The notes: generated by a model not told the origin, from the letters alone. Shown: positions 36,160 to 44,774, numbered from the stretch's first letter. The stretch is DNA of 64,000 bases from Aved-18 sp964606665 (GCA_964606665.1 CAZSHS010000003.1:1-64000), one strand, 5' to 3'. Program-made: numbers and translations.

Positions 36160-36735
36160 ATGGAAAGTTTTCACCCCGGAAAAGTTTTAACGGAACAGTT
36201 TATGTTTGAGCGAAGATTGAGTGCTTCCAAACTGGCAGCCTGTCTAAATGTAGGGCACAACACGATTTTTGAAATAGTAAGTGGAAGGCGGGGGATTTCA
36301 GCGGAGATGGCATTGAGGTTGGCCAAGTTTTTTAAAACAAAACCTCAATATTGGCTTGAACTGCAGAATGAATATGAGTTGAAAATAGCGATAAAGAAAT
36401 TAGGACCGGAATATGATATCGAATTTGATACCGGTGGAGAAACAGAGATTGAGGCACGAGAGCGAGAACAAAAGCAAAAGCAAAAGCAAAAGCAAGAACA
36501 AGAGTCTTGCAAAGGCTGGAAAGAGCAAATGATCGAGTCAGGCCATTTTAAACAAAAAGATTCAGAAAAAGTGTTTGGAATTTATGAGATGTTGGGTTCT
36601 GTACCTGTCCACTTCGATCAAATTGCTTATGATTTAGGACTAGAAGGCGGAGAGGCCGCAGCGCTCTTGACCGGGCTTGAGCTTGATGGATGGGTAAAGA
36701 GACTTCCGGCCGATTGGTATGTGCGAGCCAAATAA
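36160..36735 (+). CDS. HigA-like XRE regulator fused to a DprA-type winged helix
   Basis: Residues 4-75 match the HigA/VapI antitoxin family: HPGKVLTEQFM, the HTH ASKLAACLNVGHNTIFEIVSG and the tail ALRLAKFFKTKPQYWLELQN. Residues 100-117 are a charged linker built on four perfect CAAAAG DNA units (36469-36492). Residues 136-189 have the DprA winged-helix pattern: VFGIYEMLGSVPVHFDQIA, then LTGLELDGWVKRLPADWYVR. No HigB-type toxin is adjacent. It may be an autonomous regulator; no other DprA part is present. Confidence 0.85.
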   Translation: MESFHPGKVLTEQFMFERRLSASKLAACLNVGHNTIFEIVSGRRGISAEMALRLAKFFKTKPQYWLELQNEYELKIAIKKLGPEYDIEFDTGGETEIEAREREQKQKQKQKQEQESCKGWKEQMIESGHFKQKDSEKVFGIYEMLGSVPVHFDQIAYDLGLEGGEAAALLTGLELDGWVKRLPADWYVRAK

Positions 36736-36754
36736 AAGGTTCTAGCCCAATAAT

Positions 36755-37978
36755 TTAGGATCGTCTGCGCCGTGGTAATCGGTCCAGAGGCAATTCTTCG
36801 GGTTGATATTCAGGCTGATTTTCTGCTTCAATTACTGGTCTTTGATTAGGCCTTTGATTTGGTGCATTTTCATATTTTGCATAACGAGTCTTTGCCTGAG
36901 ATTGATCCCACATCTGGGCAACCTTTGAAGCGTTGCGTATATCAAATGAGAAGTGGTGCGCATCGTTTGGAATGGGCACATTTGGTCTGGATAAATTACC
37001 TTGAACGAATCCGTATTTACGCAGCAGTCTAGACACATCTGGATCGTTGAAGTTTTTCACGTCTAGTGCCGCACCGCGTTCGTGCTCAGAATTACCGGGT
37101 GCTGCTCTAAGTCCACTTGCAATTGCTTGTTGTGTATTTGTGCGCCCAAGTGAATTGATATTGGCACAGTCTGCACAATGAGATGCAGGAAGCAATTTTT
37201 TGCCTAATGCAGCAAGTTCTTCATTTATCATTAAATAGGCTTGGGCGGCGGGTCTGTCGAGCCACGCAGGAGCATTTCTGATTTTCTTTTTGCCGTCTTC
37301 GGCTTTATAGCTTTCGCGGTTGTCTATACCTACATATACGGGATCGACGCGCTCGCCATTTCGACGTTTGCTTATGTCATTCACTATTGATGCATCAGTC
37401 ACAGGCTCCATGGGCATTCTTGTGCCGTAGTTCTGATTTGGAGCTACCGGATTTAATGGAGCATCTGGATTTTCATAGCGCGGTCGCCTGTAAGGCAGGG
37501 TCGGATTATCTTGGGGTGAAGGCGGTCTGTACCCGCGCCGATCTGCTTCTCGGAAATAAGCTGACCAGTAATTGCCCCAGAAGTCGTTTCTTCCTTGCGT
37601 TTGAGGATAATTACTTGGAGCTTCCATTCGATACTGTTGCCACGGGTCCCTCTGCATATGTGGTGGATAACTGAAGGAGCGGTCGAAAGATTGGTCGAAT
37701 CTTTGTTGGGGGTTAAAAAATTGGGGATTAAACCCTTGAGGATTAAACCCTTGAGGATTTATATTCTGACTCTCGTACGGGTTGAAGCCAACCGGAGAGT
37801 TCTGGTTAAATGCGCTGAAATTCGAGTAAAAGTTATTGGTCTGGTTGATAGTCTGGTTCTGAATTGCGAAAGCTCTGTAATCGGACGCGTTGAGGTTAAG
37901 GCTTGCTAGCCTAATTGATTCTGGTTGATTATCTTGTTGCGTACCGCGTGTATCCGCGGCGTCGCTTTCTAGTGACAC
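36755..37978 (-). CDS. M15-family (VanY-like) D,D-carboxypeptidase domain protein with Asn/Gln-rich N-terminus
   Basis: The C-terminal domain (about 230-360) carries the M15 zinc motifs SEHERGAALD (S297, H299, D306) and HHFSF (341-345). Such enzymes trim D-Ala from peptidoglycan stem peptides. Residues 40-180 are low complexity, rich in Asn, Gln, Pro, Tyr, with NPQGF repeats at 74-90 encoded by two exact 15-bp tandem units at 37726-37755. No signal peptide is visible, which is odd for a wall enzyme. Start GTG at 37978 with AGAGG 9 bases upstream. Confidence 0.85.
   Translation of the reverse strand: MSLESDAADTRGTQQDNQPESIRLASLNLNASDYRAFAIQNQTINQTNNFYSNFSAFNQNSPVGFNPYESQNINPQGFNPQGFNPQFFNPQQRFDQSFDRSFSYPPHMQRDPWQQYRMEAPSNYPQTQGRNDFWGNYWSAYFREADRRGYRPPSPQDNPTLPYRRPRYENPDAPLNPVAPNQNYGTRMPMEPVTDASIVNDISKRRNGERVDPVYVGIDNRESYKAEDGKKKIRNAPAWLDRPAAQAYLMINEELAALGKKLLPASHCADCANINSLGRTNTQQAIASGLRAAPGNSEHERGAALDVKNFNDPDVSRLLRKYGFVQGNLSRPNVPIPNDAHHFSFDIRNASKVAQMWDQSQAKTRYAKYENAPNQRPNQRPVIEAENQPEYQPEELPLDRLPRRRRS
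37726..37755. repeat. 15-bp tandem repeat within the M15 gene
   Basis: GATTAAACCCTTGAG occurs twice without a gap (37726-37740 and 37741-37755), with partial units on both sides. It codes for the NPQGF repeat. Confidence 0.85.
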
Positions 37979-37985
37979 CGATTAA

Positions 37986-38037
37986 GACCTCTTCAGTTTT
38001 ATCCACCATTGAGATTATCTATATAGATAGAGAGGTC
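37986..38037 (-). promoter_or_regulatory. Candidate hairpin covering the ribosome site of the M15 gene
   Basis: In the minus-strand transcript GACCUCU (38037-38031) can pair with AGAGGUC (37992-37986), which contains the Shine-Dalgarno AGAGG of the GTG at 37978. Between them a 14-bp palindrome TATCTATATAGATA (38029-38016) can form an inner hairpin. Confidence 0.45.
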
Positions 38038-38107
38038 GTAAAGCGTAGAATTCCCAATTCAGGCGCCGGTGGGGCAAAATAAATTTAGGCACTGGCTTGG
38101 GTTATGG

Positions 38108-39247
38108 CTAGAGATTGCCGCGCAAAGCCTGTTCGTGCTCAATAGACTCGAATAGTGCCTTGAAATTGCCTTTGCCGAAGCCTTTAGCACCTTTGCGTTG
38201 GATTATTTCTAGGAACAAAGTGGGTCTGTCTTCAACTGGTTTAGTGAAAAGCTGGAGCAAATAGCCATCAGATTCGCGGTCAACCAGAATTCCAAGTTTC
38301 GCCAATTCTTCTATATCTTCATCGATGTGTCCGACTCGCTCTGGTAGAGCATCGTAATAGGATCTTGGTACAGCCAGGAATTCGACTCCGCGTGCTTTCA
38401 ATTCTGCAATGGTAGCGATGATATCACGGGTGGTGATTGCTAAATGTTGTACGCCGCCTGCATTGTAGTAGTCGATGTATTCTTGAATCTGCGATTTGCC
38501 TGTACCGATGGCAGGTTCGTTGATAGGCATTTTGATAACACCACTTTTGTTTGCCATCACTTTTGATACCAGCGACGAATATTTGGTGCTTATGTCGTCA
38601 GCATCAAAATACTGGTAGACGTAGAAGCCAAAGATGTTTTGGTAGAACTCAACCCACGATTCCATTTTATTGAGTTCTACGTTACCTACAATGTGGTCGA
38701 TGCTCATTAAGCCAACCGGGTTGCCTTGAGATTTTTTGTCGAGAGCCTTGAATCCTGGGGCGAAAGTGCCTGTGAATTCTTGACGTTGAACAAATTTGTG
38801 AATGGTGTCACCGTAAGTATGAACTGAGGCAGAAATGAATTTTCCTTCCTTGCCTTCGTAAAACTCTGGCTTGCTGTGGCTTTTGGCGCCACGAGCAATG
38901 GCTGTTTCGTAGCACTTGACCGCATCGCGTACTCTAAATCCGATTGTTTTTACACCGTCGCCATGCTCGTGCACGTGTTCTGCAATTTCGCTTTTATTCG
39001 ATAATCCACCTGATATAACAAGCTGAACGCCACCTTGTTTGAGCACGTAAGAAACTTTGTCGCGGTCGCCAGTTTCAAGTCCGCTGAAGCCGATTACGTC
39101 GAAGCCGAAGCCTTTGTGATAGTAGTAGCAGGCTTGAAGCGCATTGCCAACGAACAACTCGACATGATCAAAACCGTCGATTGCAATCTCTTCGACAGCC
39201 GGATTGCCTTGGGGAGAAGATTTGCGTTCGATAGTCTCTTTGACCAT
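38108..39247 (-). CDS. hppD: 4-hydroxyphenylpyruvate dioxygenase
   Basis: From the ATG at 39247 (GAGGT ribosome site in front; an in-frame upstream ATG at 39271 lacks one) the protein has 379 residues. Two vicinal-oxygen-chelate domains: the first begins at DGFDHVELFVGNA, the second has the iron ligands in SIDHIVGNV, VQHLAITT and FLEIIQR. The C-terminal RKGAKGFGKGNFKALFESIE is diagnostic. It forms homogentisate from 4-hydroxyphenylpyruvate in tyrosine catabolism or tocopherol/plastoquinone synthesis. No homogentisate dioxygenase is nearby. Confidence 0.95.
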   Translation of the reverse strand: MVKETIERKSSPQGNPAVEEIAIDGFDHVELFVGNALQACYYYHKGFGFDVIGFSGLETGDRDKVSYVLKQGGVQLVISGGLSNKSEIAEHVHEHGDGVKTIGFRVRDAVKCYETAIARGAKSHSKPEFYEGKEGKFISASVHTYGDTIHKFVQRQEFTGTFAPGFKALDKKSQGNPVGLMSIDHIVGNVELNKMESWVEFYQNIFGFYVYQYFDADDISTKYSSLVSKVMANKSGVIKMPINEPAIGTGKSQIQEYIDYYNAGGVQHLAITTRDIIATIAELKARGVEFLAVPRSYYDALPERVGHIDEDIEELAKLGILVDRESDGYLLQLFTKPVEDRPTLFLEIIQRKGAKGFGKGNFKALFESIEHEQALRGNL

Positions 39248-39320
39248 TTGAAAATACCTCTGATGACACACCTATAATGATACATCTAAAAAAGAGAGGT
39301 GGGTTGTCAGTTTCAGGCGT

Positions 39321-40076
39321 TTAACTGCCCAAATTCTTTAAAAGCTCTTTAGCTTCCAGATTACCTGGGTCTTCGCTTAACGCCTTCTTGACCATTTCAC
39401 GCGCTTCTTCTTTCTTGCCTGCAGCAGATAGGCAATATGCTTTTCCTGTTCGCACTGATGCCAGAACAAAAATCAGATTTTCGTCATGCTTGTCGCCAAG
39501 GGCAATTTCCAATTTTTTTAGCAAGCCGTCATAGTGTGTTTCAGCTTCCTTAAACTCCCCGTTTTTGCGCAGTGATGCTGCGAGTCGCAGGATTTGAATT
39601 GAGCTGAATTTATTAATTGAGTGGGCTTTTTTGAAATAAACAAGGGCTTCTTTGGGTTTTTTGAAAAAGTCTTTGACCTGTCCCATCATGAAAGGAATGG
39701 TGGAAATATTGGGATTTTCTTTGGCGAGTTTTTCTAGCATTTCCATCGATTTGGCTTCATCTTTTTGCATTACAGCCACTTTCCACGCTTCAAGACAGCC
39801 ATTTGCCACAGCCGCTTCGCTTTGCATATTTTCTTCAGAGGGAGATTTTTGAGACACTGAAGCTTGGGCTTGTGTTTGAGCTTGCGTCTGCGTTTGTGGC
39901 GTTTGCGTTGCACTGGTCGAGCTGGTCGAAGCGGGCGCGCTCTGTGGTTCGCTTTGGGCTTCTTTCTCAACCTTTGGAAGATTGGACTGCACCTGCATTT
40001 GTGAGTGACAGCCAACAGCAACTAGATTTAATGCCAGGAGAGTCATCCATAAAAAAGAGTTTGACTTAATCATCAA
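39321..40076 (-). CDS. TPR lipoprotein (251 aa)
   Basis: N-terminal lipoprotein signal ending in VAVGC (Cys23), then a Gln/Thr/Ser-rich linker to about residue 85 and TPR-like helices (KEALVYFKKAHSINKFSSIQ, FKEAETHYDGLLKKLEIALG). Probably anchored to a membrane on the periplasmic side. Its start overlaps the stop of the gene upstream by 4 bases, so the two products likely work together. Confidence 0.8.
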   Translation of the reverse strand: MMIKSNSFLWMTLLALNLVAVGCHSQMQVQSNLPKVEKEAQSEPQSAPASTSSTSATQTPQTQTQAQTQAQASVSQKSPSEENMQSEAAVANGCLEAWKVAVMQKDEAKSMEMLEKLAKENPNISTIPFMMGQVKDFFKKPKEALVYFKKAHSINKFSSIQILRLAASLRKNGEFKEAETHYDGLLKKLEIALGDKHDENLIFVLASVRTGKAYCLSAAGKKEEAREMVKKALSEDPGNLEAKELLKNLGS

Positions 40077-40801
40077 TCTTGAAGCGGTACGTGTCTAAAA
40101 TTAGTGTCAGAATCCAGATCCGGCGTATCAAATTTGACTTTAGATAGTGACATTCCACGTTTTAACATGTCTTCGTTCACTGGCAAGGGTGGCTTAGAGA
40201 TTGATTCGCCAAGGTGAGCGTCGCCTGCATTGGCTTCTCTATGAGACTGAGCAGTGGTTGTTTTGGCTTGCAAATAGCGGATGCGAGTATTTACTTTCTC
40301 TTTGTATTTTTCAGGCACTAAATTAGCAAAGACCAGATCTATTAACTCGCGCGATGCTTCGTAAAACTCTCTTTTCTTTTCTAGAAGCTCAGATAGAGCT
40401 ACTCTAAGCATTAACTCATTTTGTTTCTCTTGCTTTAAAAAACGCAGACGATTAATGGCTTCGTCCAGAATGCGCTCGTCGCTACAATAAAGAAAAAGCT
40501 GATGATAAGCCAAATAAAAGGAAGGTTCAACTTCGGTAGTGTGTAGATATTGATGATTAGCTTTTACGCTTTCACCATTTAAACGCAATGCCTCAGCGAA
40601 CTTAAAGCTCAAATCAGGGCTGGACGGGTTGTTCTCTGTGTTTTCGCGAGCTTTGTCCAGATCTGGAATAGCAGTTGACTGAATCTGATTTTGCGTCTGC
40701 GAGGCTTTGGTTGGTGAGCTTTGTGCTTGTCCTTCAAGAGTAAAGCATAGCTGTGCGCCGACAACAAAAGTAAGTGAAAGAGAAAGTGCAATTTTGGACA
40801 T
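40073..40801 (-). CDS. Secreted helical TPR-like protein (242 aa)
   Basis: Signal peptide SKIALSLSLTFVVGAQLCFT, a Gln/Ser linker, then helical repeats from about 50 to 170 with degenerate TPR spacing (FKFAEALRLNGESVKANHQY, YEASRELIDLVFANL). The C-terminus is polar. Coupled to the TPR lipoprotein by ATGA overlap. Confidence 0.75.
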   Translation of the reverse strand: MSKIALSLSLTFVVGAQLCFTLEGQAQSSPTKASQTQNQIQSTAIPDLDKARENTENNPSSPDLSFKFAEALRLNGESVKANHQYLHTTEVEPSFYLAYHQLFLYCSDERILDEAINRLRFLKQEKQNELMLRVALSELLEKKREFYEASRELIDLVFANLVPEKYKEKVNTRIRYLQAKTTTAQSHREANAGDAHLGESISKPPLPVNEDMLKRGMSLSKVKFDTPDLDSDTNFRHVPLQD

Positions 40802-40841
40802 GGGTCAAATTTTAGCGCGCAAAAGCAATTTTCGCCGCAGA

Positions 40842-41096
40842 TTATGCCTTAATAATGGTCAGAGTCCAGCTTGAATCGTTAGCCTGCTCTTGGCGCTCGA
40901 CTGTGTGCCCCTCGGCTTTTATGCTCTGATAGACGCTTTCCACCGGCTCACCGTCGTCTAAAACAACTGTTACAGTCTCGCCGCTTTGCATTTTGTCTAG
41001 ATAAAGCCTGGTCTTAACGAAATTCATTGGACAGGCAACTCCACGTAAATCCAGATTGTGAAAAGCTTCTGTGGTCACAATCGATTCTCCCTTCAA
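40842..41096 (-). CDS. TusA/SirA-family sulfur carrier protein
   Basis: 84 residues with the family motif LDLRGVACPMNFVKTR; Cys22 of the CPxxxVK motif would carry the persulfide. The fold continues with GETVTVVLDDGEPVESV. TusA relays sulfur for tRNA thiolation or dissimilatory sulfur pathways; which one cannot be told. It lies 8 bases downstream of a Cys-rich protein gene. Confidence 0.85.
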   Translation of the reverse strand: MKGESIVTTEAFHNLDLRGVACPMNFVKTRLYLDKMQSGETVTVVLDDGEPVESVYQSIKAEGHTVERQEQANDSSWTLTIIKA

Positions 41097-41104
41097 TTAG
41101 ATTC

Positions 41105-41395
41105 TTATTCAGACTCAAAACAAGGGGCAGGATAACACGTATTGGGGCTGGGGCAGTCTTTTTGCGACGTATATTTCTGCCATTCTTTGGCAAAACAAGG
41201 ACGCGAATTGACATAATCTTTCATTCTGAGCAAAAGCAAGACGGAGTCTTTTGACGCCTCCAGGTCCATTGCCAGACAATGTATGCATCTGAAATCTTCA
41301 GTAAATCCAAGGGCTAGATTGATCACTTCTTGTCTAGTGCAAACAATCTGCTCGCAGGCGGCGGCGTGGCAAATTTTAGCTTCCTTATCGATCAT
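41105..41395 (-). CDS. Cys-rich small protein (96 aa), partner of the TusA gene
   Basis: Nine cysteines in 96 residues: C9, C14, C19, a CIHC pair at 37/40, C67, C81, C87 and C92. The C-terminal KDCPSPNTCYPAPC could bind metal. No signal peptide. The spacing of 8 bases to the TusA gene indicates an operon. I do not recognise the family; metal binding or sulfur relay is inference. Confidence 0.65.
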   Translation of the reverse strand: MIDKEAKICHAAACEQIVCTRQEVINLALGFTEDFRCIHCLAMDLEASKDSVLLLLRMKDYVNSRPCFAKEWQKYTSQKDCPSPNTCYPAPCFESE

Positions 41396-41452
41396 TCATA
41401 CTCGTTCCTGCCAGTAAAAACTATCATAAGACAAACTTGTGATAATGCATCA

Positions 41453-42832
41453 ATGACTCAAAGAAAAGGTCAACAGCGTATAGAAAAAGATCACCTTGGG
41501 GAGATTAACGTCCCCAACGATTCTTATTATGGAATCGCGACCCAACGCTTGATACAGTCTATTCCTCAGTACGGTCACAAGGTCAGTCCACGCCTGGTGG
41601 AGGCAATGGCTGAGGTCAAGCGAGCCATTATTCAATGCGCTTGCACTGAAAAATTAGTAGATGAAAATGATTTTGCCCAGCCGGTGCTCAAGGCGCTTTT
41701 GCAAGCTTGTGACGAATTAGCTTCTGGCGATTTTTATGATCACATAGTGGTGGATGGCTTGGCTGGCGCGTCTGGGCACGCTTTGAATTTGAATATAAGT
41801 GAAGTTATTGCTAATCGAGCTGGAGAACTGCTTGGAGATCCTCTTGGCTCATGCCAAAAAATACAAATAAGTCGCCATGTAGATATTTTGGGAGCGCTTG
41901 AAGATATTTATCCAACTTCGATGCGTATCTCGATTTTACTTGGACTGAAGTCGCTCAAAAATATTTTGCTTGACCTGGAACGCACTCTGCGTCGCAAAAG
42001 TCTTGAATTCGAATCGGTCGTAAAACTGGGTCGCATTAATTTGCAAGACGCTTTACCTGTAACTTTGGGACAAGAATTCAACGCCTATGGTTCTTCGATA
42101 GAGCGCGCACTCAAGCGTATCTCCGAAGCTTCTACCTGTTTGAAAGAAGTCAATTTGGGCGGCACTAGAGTGGGCACCGGATTTGGTGTTAGCCACTCTT
42201 TTCAGTACCAGGTTATTCAAGCCTTATCTGCTCAAACAAAGCTTGAACTGCGCCCCGCAGATGATAATATTAAAGCCACCAGTTCGATGAGTGACTTTCT
42301 GGAATTTTCATCGAGCTTGCGTGAGCTTGCATGCGATCTCATAAAAATGGCTAACGACCTGGCTTTTCTGTCGTCGGGTCCCAGCGGAGGTTTAGCTGAG
42401 ATAACACTTCCAGCTCCAAATCTCAATGATGAATTGACTATTGCCGCCTATCAGATATTGGCAAACGACCAAGCTGTGCTTATTGCCACGCAGGCAGGCA
42501 AACTGGAATCCAATATTTTCACTACTATTATTATTCAAGCCATTTTAAATAGTATGCAGATGCTTGAATCTTCTATTATTTCGTTTACTACTAATTGTCT
42601 AAGCAAAGTGAAAGCAGATCCTATTCGTTGTCGGGCTATTCTTGAGAGTTCACAAGCCTTGTTGCCGGTGCTTGCGCAAGAGTTGGGGATGGAAAAAACT
42701 TTAGAAATAATGTCACAGGCAAAAGAGCAAAAAAAATCTATAAAAGAAATACTTTTCGAGCAAAATCTATTGCCTAAAGATACTTTAGATAGGCTGACTA
42801 GCTACAAGTATATGACCTCGGCTTTGCGCTAA
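41453..42832 (+). CDS. Aspartase/fumarase superfamily protein lacking the catalytic signatures
   Basis: From the ATG at 41453 there are 459 residues, near the usual length; the frame extends to 41330 but that would overlap the divergent gene. It aligns by eye with aspartate ammonia-lyase throughout (GEINVPNDSYYGIATQR; GRxxLQDALPVTLGQE; SSGPSGGLAEITLP). The catalytic regions are altered: GASGHALNLN at 105-114 in place of G-T-S-x-N-M-N, LGALEDIYPT at 146-155 in place of SQSTNDVYPT, GRINLQDA at 193-200 in place of GRTHLQDA, and the GSSxMPxKxNP loop is missing after LPAPNLNDE (319-327). It is probably inactive as an aspartase or has a new role. Helical C-terminus intact. Confidence 0.85.
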   Translation: MTQRKGQQRIEKDHLGEINVPNDSYYGIATQRLIQSIPQYGHKVSPRLVEAMAEVKRAIIQCACTEKLVDENDFAQPVLKALLQACDELASGDFYDHIVVDGLAGASGHALNLNISEVIANRAGELLGDPLGSCQKIQISRHVDILGALEDIYPTSMRISILLGLKSLKNILLDLERTLRRKSLEFESVVKLGRINLQDALPVTLGQEFNAYGSSIERALKRISEASTCLKEVNLGGTRVGTGFGVSHSFQYQVIQALSAQTKLELRPADDNIKATSSMSDFLEFSSSLRELACDLIKMANDLAFLSSGPSGGLAEITLPAPNLNDELTIAAYQILANDQAVLIATQAGKLESNIFTTIIIQAILNSMQMLESSIISFTTNCLSKVKADPIRCRAILESSQALLPVLAQELGMEKTLEIMSQAKEQKKSIKEILFEQNLLPKDTLDRLTSYKYMTSALR

Positions 42833-42930
42833 TAAGAAAATCTACCTTTTAGACCGACCGATTTCCTGTTAAGTTTTAATAGCTCTAAGCCGTTGCCACC
42901 GCAACTCTCACGCATATATAAAAGGGTATT

Positions 42931-43569
42931 ATGTTCATGATGCTTACTGGCTATAAGTTGGAAGTGATCGTCGGCTGCATGAGCGCCGGCAAGTCGAGCG
43001 AGCTGATTCGCCGCATCGAGCGAGCACGTTTGGCTTATCTACCTACCATTATTGTCAGACCCGCCACAGATACGAGATCCAAGGCAAATCATGTCGAATC
43101 GCGTAACGGGCTTGCATCTAAAGCCGTAGTGATAGAAGACCCCAAAGATATTCTCACCTATGCCGCCCATGCCTTAGTGGTAGGGCTGGATGAATGTCAG
43201 TTCTTTTCAGAAGAATTGATACCAGTTGTTAAGACGTTATTGCGTCAAAAGAAAAAAATTATTGCCTCAGGCTTAGACCTCGATTATAGGGGCGAACCTT
43301 TCGGAACCCTGCCAACCCTCATGGCGATGGCGGATCGGGTCGATAAGTTACTTGCCGTTTGCCGGAAATGCGGGTCGGATTTTGCCTGTCGCACTCAAAG
43401 AATGGTTCATTCAGAAGAACAAATCTTGGTAGGCGATGCTCAGTATGAGGCTCGCTGTATTCACTGTTTCGAGCCTCCGGGCGAATTTCAGTTGCGTCTA
43501 GAACTCCCCTTAATGGGTGAAAATCCAATAGCGGTTGATGCCCCGCAACTCTCTTTAGTAGCTGGCTAA
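42931..43569 (+). CDS. tdk: Thymidine kinase
   Basis: 212 residues. P-loop GCMSAGKSS (15-23), Walker B-like VVGLDECQFF, the lasso zinc site CRKCG...CIHC and the RTQRM motif identify type II thymidine kinase, which phosphorylates thymidine for salvage. The first ATG at 42931 is followed by ATGs at 42937 and 42940; AAAGGG at 42921-42926 fits 42937 best in spacing, so the exact start is open. Confidence 0.94.
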   Translation: MFMMLTGYKLEVIVGCMSAGKSSELIRRIERARLAYLPTIIVRPATDTRSKANHVESRNGLASKAVVIEDPKDILTYAAHALVVGLDECQFFSEELIPVVKTLLRQKKKIIASGLDLDYRGEPFGTLPTLMAMADRVDKLLAVCRKCGSDFACRTQRMVHSEEQILVGDAQYEARCIHCFEPPGEFQLRLELPLMGENPIAVDAPQLSLVAG

Positions 43570-43768
43570 AGTCATTAATTACTTCAAAATGTGCTAAGCA
43601 ACGGACTAAATATCCGATAAATCTAAGCGAAAACGAAAGCGAACATTACGGATTTCTTAACATATCTCACATAAAGGTCCTAATTTGTTAGGGCGCCGTT
43701 GTCATGGGAACTACTTGAGTAGAACTCGGTCCCAAAAGATGGAGCTATGGAGGTTATCGAGAAGTCCT

Positions 43769-44176
43769 ATGTCCAGTACTAAAGAAGCCAATGCCTGTAC
43801 CAAGATGGTGCGGGATTTCCTAAGCAAATTAGGTTCTTTCTTGAAAAAGAAAGGTTCGTGTGGTGAAGAGACCGGGGAGCATACAGTCGTGCAACACCCC
43901 TGGCAAGTGGATCTAGACCATTTGGCAGATCGATTGGGTGAAGAACCCGTCAAAATAGCCGAAAAGCCCACCGATGAGCAAATGAAGAAGCTATGCGAAG
44001 ATGCAAAGGCGATACGTAAATCAACTAAAGAAATGTCTTCGCCGTCCAAGACCGCAGTAGATTTAAAAGCCTGGTGGGGTAGCTCTGTTGCCACTTGGGA
44101 TCCAAGTGCAGACGCTCAGAATCTTGATTCAATCCACCAACAAAGACGACCTCGTAAAACCAAATGGTTTGACTAA
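43769..44176 (+). CDS. Hypothetical soluble protein (135 aa)
   Basis: The frame is open from 43685; the ATG at 43769 (MSSTKEANACTKMVRDFL) is the most protein-like start, with GGAGG at 43749 rather far upstream. The protein is Lys- and Ser-rich, helical, with Trp pairs (KAWWGSS). No motif recognised. The 200-bp gap before it holds no other feature that I can see. Confidence 0.5.
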   Translation: MSSTKEANACTKMVRDFLSKLGSFLKKKGSCGEETGEHTVVQHPWQVDLDHLADRLGEEPVKIAEKPTDEQMKKLCEDAKAIRKSTKEMSSPSKTAVDLKAWWGSSVATWDPSADAQNLDSIHQQRRPRKTKWFD

Positions 44177-44250
44177 ATTATTCCGCTTTTACTGTTACAT
44201 CAGCTCAATAGCAGAGCCTGCGGGTTTATTTAGCAGATTGCAGTGGTAAT

Positions 44251-44691
44251 ATGTATAGAGCCACCTTATTTGATGCTGTCCATATATCGAAGGACTTTGA
44301 GCGACCAAGGTGGAAAGAGGTAGTTTTGGGTCTTTCTATCAAAAATCATTGTCGCGTGCTTGTTATGTTGGGTACGGCTTTTGCTGTTTCTAGCGCAAGC
44401 ATAGTGTTAACTTGTGATCGCGCTGAAGCTAAGTCCAAGAGCAAAAAAGGATCGCAACATCGCAAAAGCCGCAGAATTGCCGGTCACCACTATTTAGTGC
44501 CTCCTCCACCGCCTTATGCTCCATCGATTATGCCTGAGTTGCAAATGATGGCGATGAGAGGCATACCTAAACAAGCGGTCGCTAAAAAATCTGAAAGCGA
44601 ATATCCGTACTCTAAATACATTTTTACAGCTAACAAGGCCGACGCTCCACGCTCGGTTAAGCTCAACAACACAACCACTGCCTGGAATTAA
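44251..44691 (+). CDS. Hypothetical membrane-anchored basic protein (146 aa)
   Basis: One hydrophobic helix at about residues 35-55 (VLVMLGTAFAVSSASIVL), followed by a Lys/Ser/Arg-rich region, a PPPPPY motif and a polar C-terminus ending SVKLNNTTTAWN. It may be an exported, wall-interacting protein. Start uncertain; no family recognised. Confidence 0.5.
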   Translation: MYRATLFDAVHISKDFERPRWKEVVLGLSIKNHCRVLVMLGTAFAVSSASIVLTCDRAEAKSKSKKGSQHRKSRRIAGHHYLVPPPPPYAPSIMPELQMMAMRGIPKQAVAKKSESEYPYSKYIFTANKADAPRSVKLNNTTTAWN

Positions 44692-44741
44692 GCACCGGTC
44701 GCAATTTTGCGATTTTGCTCGGGCTTGTGACGTCTCCTTTT

Positions 44742-44774
44742 AAAACCATATCCGTTAACGGTTATGGTTTTTTG
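44742..44774. terminator. Palindromic terminator-like repeat, copy 1
   Basis: AAAACCATA-TCCGTTAACGG-TTATGGTTTT forms a stem centred on TTAA with one mismatch, followed by T residues. It shares AAACCATATCCGTTAACGG with a copy at 62815. It lies 50 bases after a plus-strand stop; the rest of the 276-bp gap 44692-44967 shows nothing else. Confidence 0.75.

Noticed and set aside
37726..37755. CRISPR-like repeat
   Set aside because: Only two units of 15 bp without spacers, inside a coding region; a simple tandem repeat.
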